Positions 35,299 to 46,328 of a stretch of DNA of 64,000 nt are shown one piece after another (the stretch's first letter is position 1; each line of letters starts with the position of its first letter). Origin of the DNA: Anadara kagoshimensis (taxonomy: Eukaryota; Mollusca; Bivalvia; Arcoida; Arcidae); NCBI GenBank assembly GCA_021292105.1, contig CM037870.1:26707416-26771415 (forward strand), in the 5' to 3' direction. A model generated the notes under the pieces. That model had not been told where the DNA came from. It worked only from the letters and a program-made list of their open reading frames with translations, and searched no databases. The translations under genes and the position numbers were made by a program.

Positions 35299-35479
35299 TG
35301 GACCAAAATTATAAAACCAATTCAATATTTATTTCCTCTAGTTAGAGATTATATATATAATACATTCAAGATATTAATATATGAAATATATACAAAGTAA
35401 TAATAAATAATTAAGAAATGAAACTATAAAGCAAGGAACAACTATATCTTAATTAAATCATAACGTAATTAGTTATATA

Positions 35480-35640
35480 CATATGTTCAAAATTATTTCA
35501 AGATGTTGAAAACACCAAATAACCAAAATATATTTTACCAAATTAAGCTAAGGAACTACTTTGCATGAAAGAGTATACCTTTGTCTTTGAGGAATTTAAA
35601 ATTTTAACTAGCAGCAATTTAGACAATAGTATATTTGCAT
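35480..35640 (-). repeat. Body of the family B repeat whose ribozyme is at 35253
   Basis: The blocks TTTCAAGATGTTGAAAA, ATATATTTTACCAAATTAAG and TTTGCATGAAAGAGTATACC match the family body. About 150 bp of unrelated AT-rich sequence separates it from the ribozyme part. Confidence 0.6.
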
Positions 35641-36046
35641 TTAGTTTTCCACCTTCATAATCTTCATATTTGTATTCTGCCGTCATCATTGTACATACTT
35701 AGGCTATATGCTTAGAATTTGCTTTATTATTATTATCATTATTAAATAAAAAGTCACAGCTCTATATATAGTCAACCAATGTTTTCTTTTTGTGAATTTA
35801 TATTATAAAAATAATGTACATCGTTTAATAGAGTTAAAAACTTTATCCTTATGCATGTAAAATATTACATTTATAAAACCCATTGAATTGGTAAAAAACT
35901 GTGTCTTGAAAAGTTTAAATATATTTTAAAAGATGTATATTACATCGAAAAAGAAATAGCAATAGGTAAAAATAAGTTCGAAAATTTTCAAAGAGAATGG
36001 CAACACATCCACCGTATGAACAATCTTGTATCATAGTGTGAAAACA

Positions 36047-36101
<55 letters not shown>
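36047..36101. repeat. CT dinucleotide run
   Basis: About 26 CT units with one interruption. The RE-repeat frames over it are artefacts. Confidence 0.9.
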
Positions 36102-36339
36102 AAATATATGTTAATCAAAATATTTGTAATGTTGTATTATCGTTCTTTTTGTGTTATGTATATATTGAATATGAAATAAAGAAAATAAATATAAAAAATG
36201 TACATGTATCAGTATTTGATAATATTTATTTGTTTAAGGAATAACAAACATCAATTTTAATTACTTTATGTCGAACCCATAAACTTATGTAGCTTATAGA
36301 TATAGTTTTTCTATAAGTTTTTAAGGAATAAATTTAACA

Positions 36340-36785
36340 ACTTAAAAAAAATTTTGGTTTCACAATTTTAATCGAAGCACTAATGATGAGGAATTGTATT
36401 CCGAAACGGCCGGTTAGAGCTGTAAAATTACAGCTGGTAAATTATGTAATTTAAATCACTGAGCCGGTATCTTTCCGTGAGGATATCACAAATTCAGTAA
36501 GCAATAACTTTGTATTGTCAAACATATACTGTTGTCTAAATTTGCTGCTACTTAAAATCCCAAATTTATTAAAAACTAAAGTATACTACCCCTTGCAAAG
36601 CATTTCCTTATCTGAAGTTGGTTAAATATATTTTGGTCCTTTAGATATTTTTCAACATCTTGAAGAAAAATTGGGTTTCACAATTTTGATCAAAGCAATA
36701 ATGATAAGGACTTGTATTAGTAAACTACGATCTAGTGCTGTAAAATTTAAAAAAGTAAAACTGTTATAATATGTTAATTAAATAA
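36340..36785 (+). mobile_element. Retrozyme-like dimer, both ribozymes decayed
   Basis: The hammerhead remnant at 36376-36421 has C3 changed to A and GTC to GGT. The remnant at 36694-36739 is heavily mutated. They lie 318 bp apart in the same orientation. The intervening body runs through the family block TATATTTTGGTCCTTTAGAT. Two adjacent family ends separated by one body length support a dimeric unit. Confidence 0.6.
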
Positions 36786-37239
36786 TTTACAGAACAGTCT
36801 TAAATAGCTCAACTATGAGAAAAACATATACATGTTTAAAAAGCTACTGTTTCATTTTCCATATTTTTCTACGAGAATACGACATGCAAGCGTTTGGCGC
36901 ACAATCCAATCGCTTGCTTTGATTAAAAATGCAAGATAAATTTATGAACGAAAAATGATTTCGGACCACAACACAAAAAATACGTATTTGTTTCTATACT
37001 ACGTCTAAAGAACAGCAGGCACTACTCAAAAAGTTCAAGTAGTTAAACCTTAGATATGACAATGCACTTCCCAGTGAAATTGCCGTTTTTCATATTATAA
37101 GAATAAGTATAATAATTTGCGCAAGTAGCGGATTATTTTATATTTTTATTTTGTATATTCTTTTTTAATCTTTTTGTTTCTGGGATATTAGACACATAAA
37201 TACATTTGCATTATACATTTATTATACAATTATTACTTA

Positions 37240-37440
37240 ACCTGTTTTAATGTTGCAGTATTAGGCGGCCATTTTCGGATGAAATTGTTCGGGCTCAGAC
37301 GAAAATTGTGGACATCCAAATATTTTTAAGATGATCGGAAATTAGAAAGATAGAAGGACCAAAATTTATTTAAGGCAATACTTTGAACAATTAAGAATCG
37401 CTTAGTTTTTCAGGAATATTAGAATTTAAGAAGCAGACAC
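37240..37440 (-). repeat. Strongly decayed family B repeat
   Basis: The leader, part of the ribozyme region (about 37255-37305) and the block GGACCAAAATTTATTT can be recognised. Core boxes are gone. Confidence 0.5.
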
Positions 37441-37999
37441 ATTTGATGAACAATATTGTGTATTGCAATCACACAAACATACTTCTGTTCAAATCGTATT
37501 TTTTTCTCTAAAACATTAATGCTTAACTTCTATTTGAATTTGTTTTACCTAGGTTCATATCCGGGAAAAGTCTAAAAATGTTCACTTTTAAACTCATATC
37601 ATTATTTAAAAAACTGTAATTTCCTGTTTAGCTATTCCAAAAGAGCTGAGTTCTTAACTTATATTTTTTTATCGAGGAGAGTGTAGAACTGAAAACCGTT
37701 AAGTTCAAAATCTCGACATTTTTTCTTCTTGTAATTTACACTTATATTGCATCATGTATGTTATCAAAATAAATACGGTTTATTCTAAAATCTCGGCAAA
37801 CATTTTGACGGTATATCTGGTCCGTCAGATGTACATTTTCTTCTCATTACATTAAGACCGTTGTTTGAAAAAATGTGTATGCTGATGCATTCCGTTCAAA
37901 ATTTTACATGAAAATAAATTCACCATTCATGAATGTTATTGTCTAAATGCAGCTATTTAAAATCTTAAATTCCTTAAAAACTAAGACATGCTTCCTCAT

Positions 38000-38170
38000 G
38001 CAAAGTATTTCCTTTATTAAATTTAGTAAAACATATTTTGGGCCTTTGGATAGTTTTTCGACATCTTGAAAAAAGGTTTTACAATATTGGTTCAAGCACT
38101 ACTGATGCGGAATTGTATTCCGAAACGACCGTCTAGTGCTGTAAAATCAAAACGGGTATAATATGTTATT
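38000..38170 (+). repeat. Family B repeat with hammerhead lacking only A9
   Basis: The ribozyme at 38094-38140 has perfect 7-bp stem I, perfect 5-bp stem II, GAAA and GTC. CTGATGA reads CTGATGC, and A9 is a catalytic-core base, so strong impairment is expected. Stem III is 3 bp with an AC loop. Confidence 0.75.
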
Positions 38171-38339
38171 TCAAAACGGATATCAACATTTTTAAATGTA
38201 TATTTTTGAAAATAAATATTTAAAAAGTTAATACAGTATCTTGTCCTGGTTTACACTTTATTCATAAAAAATGAATAAAAACATAAAAAAGTTTACGTCA
38301 CCATTTTGTGTTAAAGGAGTTAAGCTTTAATGGCAATCA

Positions 38340-38720
38340 AACACAAACATGCCGGCTCCTTGTCCAAATCGCAATCCAAAAGTGAAATTTTAAAACTGAC
38401 AAACAGGGAGGTGGAACGGTGTGCTCTAGAAGGTTAAGCACCTACTTTTAAGCAAACTTCAACCACCACGCGTATATCTTATATAAATTTTATATTTTTG
38501 ACGATTAAGACAACTGGTTCAGTAATAGGTGGCTTTGAAAAATAAAATAAAATTTGAGAACAAATACCAAACAAATAAGAATGCTTAAAGGACAGAAGGC
38601 GATCACTGATTCTAATGACAAAATAGTCAAACACGGAACATATCTGTCCATGGTCAAATCACAATCTCACAAGCAAAGAAAAAACTTTGAAAACAAGCAT
38701 GTAAGCTGAACACATAATAT
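38340..38720 (-). repeat. Two partial family D repeats
   Basis: 38340-38480 contains ACACAAACATGCCGGCTCC and AAGGTTAAGCACCTACT; 38626-38720 contains AATCACAATCTCACAAGC and CTTTGAAAACAAGC. Confidence 0.6.
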
Positions 38721-39689
38721 TGCACCGTGAAAGTCCTCATTTAAAAAAAAAACATATTGTCCTCCACAAACTTGTATAAAGACGTTCTATTATATTATTT
38801 TTTTTATTTTTCTCAATGAAATATAAAAATTCATATTAAAATATTCAAAAATTTATTATATGACAGATCTACTGTAATACAATAAATACAGAATAGTTTT
38901 AGATAAAATATGTGATCCCTCTTGAAATTGCCAAGGCGCTTTCAATAATTTATTTTCCATCTTTCCAAATAAAACGGTTAATTTTAATTTTGAATATAGG
39001 TCTGAATTTTAAAGATTTCTTATTTTGATACATCCACATCATTGTTGTGATAAACAATAATTTTTGTAGAATGTTTTAAAAATATTCTGTACTAAACCAC
39101 AAATTGTTATCTAGAAATGTCTTATTATTCTATTAATTTTGTAGAATTGTCATATTATTATAATTTTTTTTAATTTTCTGAATGAAATATTCAAACATTT
39201 ATTTGACATCATATTATAAGTTTTTCAATATTTTATTTACAAAATTCAAAAATATAAATTCAATGTGGTTGTAATTTTTCGATTTTAAGTTCACTTTACT
39301 TTTTAAAGTCATGGGTATAGGTGCAGTACTACACAATATAGTTTTATCTTGTTTTGATGTAAAATGTGTCCGGAATTTTTTGTACAAGTATATTCTAATG
39401 ACTTCCTAAACATATGTATGTTTGTGGATTATGATCATACGAACAATTACGGCAATTACCCGACGGAATTGGGAGTAATTTGGCAATTAATAACATCACT
39501 TTATCTGACGAATTTGAATGTCACACTGAAACTAATACATATTGGAAGTAGAATGATTAGTCGATATAAAATTTATAACAATTATATGCTGACATTTTGA
39601 ACATGGGGAATTATATTACTATTCTAGTATAATTTAACAATTGATCGTAGCTTTAACATGAGAAAGGAAGCGATCGTTACGTCTCAGTC

Positions 39690-39920
39690 AGCTAGTTATT
39701 AATATTCTAGCCTCTATATAATGAGCCACACGTTGACAGCTACTGCGGCAGGTCCAGTCTGCAGCTTCATGGACAGCGGGTCATCAGAAATACTCCTAAA
39801 CAATATGTTCGCTTTTGTTTGTGGTCCAATCCTAGAATTTTTGACATTTATTTTATTAGGATAAATCATTGATTCATTCTATTACTATATAGCATAAAGT
39901 ATTCTATTAAAAAGATATCT
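39690..39920 (+). repeat. Dispersed repeat followed by a CT run
   Basis: CACACGTTGACAGCTACTG, CTTTTGTTTGTGGTCCAATC and CTAGAATTTTTGACATTT match 41985-42200. Both copies are followed by a CT microsatellite about 90-110 bp later, and a shorter piece precedes the region at 40640. Confidence 0.55.
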
Positions 39921-40002
39921 AAAAGATCAGAAGACCTATCATCGGGGTTAATGGAAAAACATTATTTTTTAGGTTTTGTAATAAAATGGCAACAAATTAA
40001 AG

Positions 40003-40003
<1 letters not shown>

Positions 40004-40050
<47 letters not shown>
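40004..40050. repeat. CT dinucleotide run
   Basis: About 22 CT units. Confidence 0.9.
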
Positions 40051-40051
<1 letters not shown>

Positions 40052-40140
40052 TTAAACCACTTTCCAATAGTTCTATGGTGTCTAAATTGTACTAAAATTG
40101 ATCAACTTTTGAAAAAAATGTGGTACTACGTGGACTTTAT

Positions 40141-40330
40141 AATTCACATTATACTAGTTTTAATTTTACAGCAATTGACGGTCGTTTCGGAATACAATTC
40201 ATCAGTAGTGCTTGGATCGAAATTTTTAAACCAAACAGTTGAAAAAACCCCAATGCGACCAAAATATATTTAACCAAATTTAGCTAAAGAAATACTTTGT
40301 TTGAGGGGGTATACCATAGTTTTTTTTAGG
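40141..40330 (-). repeat. Family B repeat, hammerhead with stem II deletion
   Basis: At 40170-40212 CTGATGA, GAAA and GTC survive, but three bases of the 5' strand of stem II are deleted, so stem II cannot form normally. The body follows to 40330. Confidence 0.7.
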
Positions 40331-40528
40331 TCTTTCAGATTTTTAAATGTTTGTTACTATTGTCTATTGAATCTGATTTTAATTCCATGGGTAGAGAAAC
40401 ATAACTTTATATTGTTTTTAATTCAATATTAGATGTTTCGAAATTTGCATCAAATAGGAATAAATTAATACTTTCTTAAATAACAGGAGTGAGTAAAAAA
40501 AACAGATAACACCACCAGGAAACAAAAG

Positions 40529-40592
40529 TCTCTCTCTCTCCCCCCCCCCCTCTCTCTCTCTCTCCCCCCCCTCTCTCTCTCTCTCTCTCTGA
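40529..40592. repeat. Compound CT and C run
   Basis: Alternating (CT)n and C-tracts. Confidence 0.9.
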
Positions 40593-40804
40593 CTTATCAG
40601 TCATGTGTAAATATTATTATTTTTTATTTCTTTTAACCAGCTACACGTTGACTGTACAGCCGTTTAGTAAAGTCAGATGATTCTCTGACAGCTTCACAAA
40701 ACTACATTTTTCTTAGAATGCGTTACATTTGTAGTTAAGCAATGGGTTCTCAAATGTATTCCATAATCTAACTATAAAACGAAATCAGAAGACATAAGTT
40801 AAAG

Positions 40805-41180
40805 TTACAACTTATACCAGTCTTATGATATTAAAGCACTATACGGCAGTTTCGGAATACAATCACTATCAGTAGTGATTGGACCAAAATTGTGAAACCA
40901 AAATTTTTCAAGAATCAGATGTTGAAAAATATCCAAAAGACCAAATATATTTTTACCAAATTAATTTAAGAAAATGCAGTCAATCCTGTCTATAAAGGCC
41001 GACCATAGGAAACCAGTAAAAGTGGCCTTTATATACAGGTTCAAATAATATGAATAAAGAACAATTAGGATACAAATCTACTGGCCTTTATTAGCAGGTG
41101 ACCCTTATCTAGAGGTGGCCTTTAAGGCAGGTTGGACTGCACTTTGTATGAGGGAGCATACCTTGAACGGTTTATGAGGA
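40805..41180 (-). repeat. Family B repeat split by a family A MITE
   Basis: The decayed motif at 40836-40880 reads CTGATAG for CTGATGA. The body runs to 40976, is interrupted by the family A MITE at 40977-41139, and resumes with CACTTTGTATGAGGGAG. The MITE inserted after this repeat. Confidence 0.75.
40977..41139 (+). mobile_element. Family A MITE nested in a family B repeat
   Basis: Ends CAGTCAATCCTG and CAGGTTGGACTG. The flanking family B body is continuous when it is removed. Confidence 0.8.
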
Positions 41181-41377
41181 ATTTTAAAATTTACTAATTA
41201 AGCGATGAAATTGATATATAAGTTTTCAAATGTATACCATGATCTAACTATAAGACGAAATCGGAAGACATACGTTAAAGAAAACCTGTTTTTGTGAAAA
41301 TGACGCTTTCAGCAGATTTCTGGCTGAAATAGCTATTTTATGTTTTAAAATATGCATGTTGAAACGAATTCTCTATA

Positions 41378-41925
41378 CAAGACAAACATACCGACCCATG
41401 TTAAAAATCACAATCCCAAAATCAAAATAAAACTCTGAAAACTGTCAAATTAAGTTGCACACTTAAACTTCCGTCAAGGTAGTTAGGCCGGTGTTTCAGA
41501 AGGGTTGGTTGAATGTGTTGCTTAACGTCGCTTCAGCAATTTATTAACTATTCGCGACAAGGACTATTTTAGTAATCGCTATGGATTAATCTATGAACAA
41601 TTTCGTGTATGCATGTGAAGTGCGAGTGTGTTGTATAGTCTGCCTTGTACGTGCTAGCTCACAGAGTCAGTACGCTGAAGACAAGCGTGCCACTCCCCCA
41701 GACCATTATATTAATACCAGGTGAACCAGTTGAGGCCAACGGCAAGGAAAATTCACTTTCCCACATGTGGTCTGAGCGGGACTCAAACTCACAACGGTGA
41801 GAGACCCTATATTTGAAGACTGACGTCTTATCCATTAAGCCACCGCGGCCTCGTGTTTCAGAAGGGTAGGCCCTTCCTGTCTAGCTAGCTAGCTAGACAC
41901 GCCATGTGTATAACATCGATTTTGA
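41378..41925 (-). repeat. Family D repeat split by a SINE
   Basis: 41378-41505 and 41868-41925 join to one family D copy once the SINE at 41506-41852 is removed. The right part has GGTAGGCCCTTCCTGTCTAG and ACACGCCATGTGTATAA. Confidence 0.7.
41506..41852 (-). mobile_element. Second tRNA-headed SINE family with 15-bp target duplication
   Basis: On the minus strand the head reads GCGGTGGCTTAATGGATAAG (A box), later GAGTTTGAGTCCCGC (B box), a different tRNA-like head from the other SINE. The tail ends in GACGTTAAGCAACACATTC, close to the other family's GACGTTAAACAACA tail. GTGTTTCAGAAGGGT is duplicated exactly at 41491-41505 and 41853-41867. It sits inside a family D repeat. Confidence 0.85.
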
Positions 41926-41984
41926 ATATTTTTTAAAGAAGAAAAAACGCAAGTTACGTCTAACAGACATGATTAACATTTTAA

Positions 41985-42200
41985 ACTTAATGTGTCACGC
42001 GTTGGCAGTTATGTACAGCCGACTGATCTGGTATCCATAATGCATTATACCCATTACAGAAACTTCAAAAGAATATGTTCTCTTTTGTTTGTGGTCAATC
42101 CTAGAATTTTGACATTTTAGGAATCCGCAATTATTAATTATTCATTATAAATTATATTGCATTAAGTAATTGGTTTAAACTTTTTGATAAGTTATGAAAT
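41985..42200 (+). repeat. Second copy of the CT-associated repeat
   Basis: TCACGCGTTGGCAGTTATG, CTTTTGTTTGTGGTCAATCC and CTAGAATTTTGACATTT. Confidence 0.55.
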
Positions 42201-42300
42201 CAGTAAATCTAATGAACTCATGTGAAAGTATTGTTTTTGAGTTAATTGTAACATGGCACTTTAAACGACATTCCTCTAACATGGCACTTTAAACAACACT

Positions 42301-42304
42301 CCTC

Positions 42305-42342
<38 letters not shown>

Positions 42343-42386
42343 GCAAACATTTCAAACATAAATATTTCTTTTTCTTTTCCAGTAAA

Positions 42387-42434
<48 letters not shown>
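42301..42434. repeat. CT run and GT run
   Basis: (CT)n at 42308-42339 and (GT)n at 42390-42434. Confidence 0.9.
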
Positions 42435-42436
<2 letters not shown>

Positions 42437-42976
42437 GAGAGAGATGACGATTGCTACTGCCACGTACATGTTTCTAAATTAAGTACGTGGGTAAAATAAA
42501 TTCTTAATATTACATTGTCTTGTATCGTAAACCACTGGAATCTCATTTACTGAGCCCGCAAGGTGACATGAGTCAAAAAGTTATTTCGTATATTTGCAAT
42601 AGTTATATATCGTATTTTCGAAATGTTTTTTCAAAATATATTGATATCTTAATATAGTCAAATTTGTAATAAATAAATAAATAACAAATTGTTATGAGAA
42701 AGTTTAAACAATGGTGCCAGAGGAAATCATATTCTTTTGAGCAAATATTCATTTTACAACATTGTTAATAAGTATGCCTCTGTAGTCAAAATTATCCGTT
42801 TCTTTGACAGTTGACGGATGTAAGCTAGCTTGGTAGGAGGTGCTTACTATTCCTAGACACCGGTCTCTGGTGGAAGCCAATGGTTTAACTTCATTTGCAA
42901 GTTTTTTGAAAAAAGTTTTTTGTGTTTTGTTTTTCCTTTTTGGGAATTTGGGATTTGAAAAAGGGTCCACATGTTC

Positions 42977-43698
42977 CATAGGCGTAGGAGCAGGGGGGGG
43001 GGGGCAGCGGCGGCCGCCCCCCCCCCCCCAATGTCAGAGAAGGAGGGGCAGGCCCCCGCAAATATTGTGTGAAATTTGGTATCATGCTAAAAAAAAGAAA
43101 AAGAAAAGAAAAAAAACCAAGAGCTTTAACAGGAAATGTCCATCTGGTAACCAATCAATTATCAATTTCATCATTATACTTGTAAAAGGGCGTCAAAATT
43201 TTCCGGGTACCCTCATATCCAGTGGCGGATTCAGCGGGGGCGTGGGGGGGAATACGCCCCCCCCCCCTTTATGTCGCTAATGATACATATTGTTTAGCTC
43301 AGATTGCACCAGAATGCAGGATTTTTGCGCCACTTTTTCAAGATTTTCCGGGGGGGGGGGGAGGGGGGCATGCCCCCGAACCCCCCTAGAAGGTTCTCTC
43401 ACATTAAACGCCCCCTTTCTAAAATTCTGGATCAGCCTCTGATATCCATCTCCAATGAGAGGAGTGATTATGGAACTTGTGTCATACGGTTATTTTATAT
43501 AATCTTGCCTTGATATCACAGTATTTTAAACCTATCAAAACGATGCACAATACATTGAAAATGCGTCTAGACAGGACTTAGTTTTGAAAATTTTCAGGGG
43601 GAGGCCCCCCGGACCCCCACCTATGCGGCACGACATAGACATAGCTTCGGTTTGCCCCCCCCCCCCCCCCAATATTAAAAACCCTCCTACGCCTATGC
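42977..43698. mobile_element. TIR element with G/C homopolymer arms
   Basis: CATAGGCGTAGGAG at the left pairs with CTCCTACGCCTATG at the right. TGTTC lies at both flanks (42972-42976, 43699-43703), a possible short duplication. G10+ and C10+ tracts border both ends. A hAT-like MITE is nested inside. Confidence 0.6.
43221..43439. mobile_element. 219-bp hAT-like MITE, nested
   Basis: AGTGGCGGATTCAG at the left pairs with CTGGATCAGCCTC at the right. The 8-bp flanks TCATATCC (43213-43220) and TGATATCC (43440-43447) differ at one base. Known hAT elements often begin CAGNGGCGGATCCAG. Confidence 0.65.
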
Positions 43699-43881
43699 TG
43701 TTCGTGTTTAATTTGAATATGGTGAAGTCAGTGATATTTGTTTGTGAATACTTGAGAACAATTTCAAACTAGGCCATTGTGAAAATTCCAATCGTATGGT
43801 GAGTTGGAGTAAGAAACGTACAAAGGTAGATAACCGCAAAATATAAGCGATATTTAAGTGGTATTCTATTACCACGGTACT

Positions 43882-44005
43882 GTCAAATACCTTTTTTTTT
43901 AAAATTAAATCATAAAATACATTCAAAAATGGTATATATATATATGGTCATATACCATTTTTTTAAAATTTAATCATTAAATACATTTAAAAATTGGTAT
44001 ATGAC
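43882..44005. repeat. Family G palindromic repeat, double unit
   Basis: GTCAAATACC at the left, ATGGTCATATACCATTTTTT in the middle, AAAAATTGGTATATGAC at the right. Confidence 0.65.
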
Positions 44006-44616
44006 TGTACTATTGTGATTATGTAAATAAAAACGCAGAACGTGTACTGTTTTTTTTCACAAATTGAGTGCACATGGAAAATGCAAGAATAAAGTCGTTC
44101 TTTCTAACGAACTCGCATTTTTTTAAATAAAATAACAAAACTTGACAAAATATACTGACCTAACTGAAAAATATTTTTTCATTCATACATAAAGCATTTT
44201 TTAAGTTTTTTAAAAAACAACAGATATAACTGTCAAAATTATCCCGTCTGTACCTTCTTAATTGGAACAACTATAAACGTTATGTCATAAATGGAATATT
44301 AAACAACAATGACCTACCTGATCCTAAATAAAACCTGATGAGGCTCATATTGGTGTATAAACTTGATCAAATTTCCAAAATGTTCCAAAATGTCTCCATG
44401 TACAGGAGAACTCAAGAACCATGTTTTCATTTAAAAATAAAATTTGGCTAGGTCAGTGCGTTTTAAATTCATTTTAATGATAGCCGGTTTAATGGAAACA
44501 TTTTCGATTGAAAGAAATAAATAATAAAAACCATGTGCAAGTTTATTTATGGATGAGTAGTAAAAAGAACATAATTACAAGAATCAAAATTATGTTATAC
44601 TCACATGCAAGCGGTC
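44006..44616. other. No gene recognised
   Basis: AT-rich, no repeat family match before the SINE at 44627. Confidence 0.45.
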
Positions 44617-44626
44617 ACTATAAAAT

Positions 44627-44942
44627 TATGTAAGTGGGAGGTTGTTGGTTCGGTCCCCGGTTTGGTCGTACACAAGACTTGAAAGTGGGTAGTAACTGTT
44701 CTTTCGCCAAGCACTCGGCATTACGAAATGAAAGTCTCGTCGGTCTGTCGGATGGGAACTTAAAATAAATGAGATCCCGTACGCGTGTCAAGGTAGAAGT
44801 GGCACATAAAGAACCGCATGTTGGATAAATACCACCAGCGCAACGCACGGGCAAAATTTCTGCATCTTCGCTTATAGCTGGCGAAGCCTCGATATAAGTG
44901 AAATATTCTTGACTGGGACGTTAAACACCATTACTAAACTCA
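44627..44942 (+). mobile_element. 5'-truncated tRNA-derived SINE with target duplication
   Basis: Begins inside the head (GTAAGTGGGAGGTTGTTGG), then B box, TTCGCCAAGCACTCGGCATT and the full tail. ACTATAAAAT is duplicated at 44617-44626 and 44943-44952. 5' truncation with a duplication is the signature of target-primed reverse transcription. Confidence 0.8.
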
Positions 44943-45082
44943 ACTATAAAATGAAGGCAACATATTATAACTCATTTCAGCTTATGCTTTCGACAATGAT
45001 GCGTTTGACTGGGAGTGGCATTTAGTCTGCTTCAAATGATATAGAAACCTTTTCAAACTGCACGCACAATTTTTATTCGTAC

Positions 45083-45091
45083 TCTCTCTCA

Positions 45092-45126
<35 letters not shown>
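45083..45126. repeat. CT dinucleotide run
   Basis: About 20 CT units with two breaks. Confidence 0.9.
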
Positions 45127-45599
45127 TAATGACCGATAATATTTTTCAAGTTAATATAACTTATATTTAGTTCGAAATATGAATATTTTTGTGCTTGATC
45201 ATTTAGAAATAAAGGGATTTTTTCTTGCAGTTATTGTTTCATTTATATGTATTTTGTCGTGATTGATCGTGAAACAAAATTTAAGGTTGGGATAAATGTG
45301 GGTCTAAATCCATATTGTATTACGTTAACTCTTCTCTTAAATTGTATCTGGTAAAATTTGAATAATTTTAAATAGTGTACATGTGTTACAGAAAGTCGTG
45401 AATTTAAAAAAAATGTAATATAAAATTTCTTAGTGGTATTTTTCAAGTTTCAGTATTTCAATTTAACCATAGTAATTTATTTCACTGCATGAAACTATTC
45501 AGTATCCAGTAACGCTATATACTTTCTATTAAAGTCAGTTGAGACTCTAAAGTATTGATAAAAATCTAGCCTACTGTTAAAAAATGCATTGTAACACTG

Positions 45600-45760
45600 A
45601 ATTTTAGGTCAGCCGAGTGCGTCTAAGGGTGTTCCGATTAATGTAAGAAGATACGTAATACGGTAAGTTTAATTTCCTGTTGAGCATGCGCAATATCTTA
45701 GCAACCTGGCAACAGTACAAACTTTAACAACTACAGATTCGCGCAGGTTTGTTGTTTTCA
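45600..45760 (+). promoter_or_regulatory. Candidate ODAD2 promoter with RFX half-sites and an NRF1-like core
   Basis: AGCAAC (45700-45705) and GGCAAC (45708-45713) both match the RFX half-site RGYAAC and lie in tandem two bases apart. GCATGCGC at 45684-45691 is an NRF1-like core. RFX factors are known to drive motile-cilia genes. The stretch is CpG-richer than its surroundings. Possible noncoding-exon donors are GTAAGT at 45663 and CAG|GTTTGT at 45746/45747. No TATA box or start site can be fixed by eye, so this placement is inference. Confidence 0.35.
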
Positions 45761-46328
45761 ATTTCTATTGGCATTTTAAATCTTTTGACTATTTGCTTTA
45801 TTCCAGTGATAATTTAACTTACTTTCTTGGTATGTTTGATCATATTTTAGTCTTATTTTAATCATTGGATAGGAAAGTACATCATAAAATGCAGCGAAAA
45901 GAAAATTGAAATTTGTATCATGACAGCCGGGCCATGATTTGAAGTTTGCTTTGCATGGGCAAATGGGTTACAATACAGATGGCTATTGGCAAAAATTGTG
46001 ATAATCGTACGAAAAGTATTTAAACACAATATGCCAACAGTGTCTTGAACTTGATGTTGCTTAATTTTGACATTGCCGTTTGATTGATTTCTCCTTATCA
46101 ACTGATCAGAATGACTTGAAAACCCAAGCAGCAGCAAAGCGAAATGTTTTCTATCTGTATCTGTAGAGCTCTAGAAACCAATACAATTAAATTTGAGATG
46201 GATAGGAAAAACGCTTAGTTCTGGTGTATATGGATTATATATAGTCCTGTTGTAATGCTTTGAAATGGTCAATGGTTTAATATGAGAATAAGCCTGTAAA
46301 CTGTTAATGTCAATAGCAATGACAATAC

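Noticed and set aside
35915..36244. Frames with Arg-Glu or Leu-Ser repeats
   Set aside because: They are translations of the CT microsatellite.
42840..43280. 146-codon frame with Gly/Pro-rich stretches
   Set aside because: It spans the G/C homopolymers and TIRs of nested MITEs and has no family signature.
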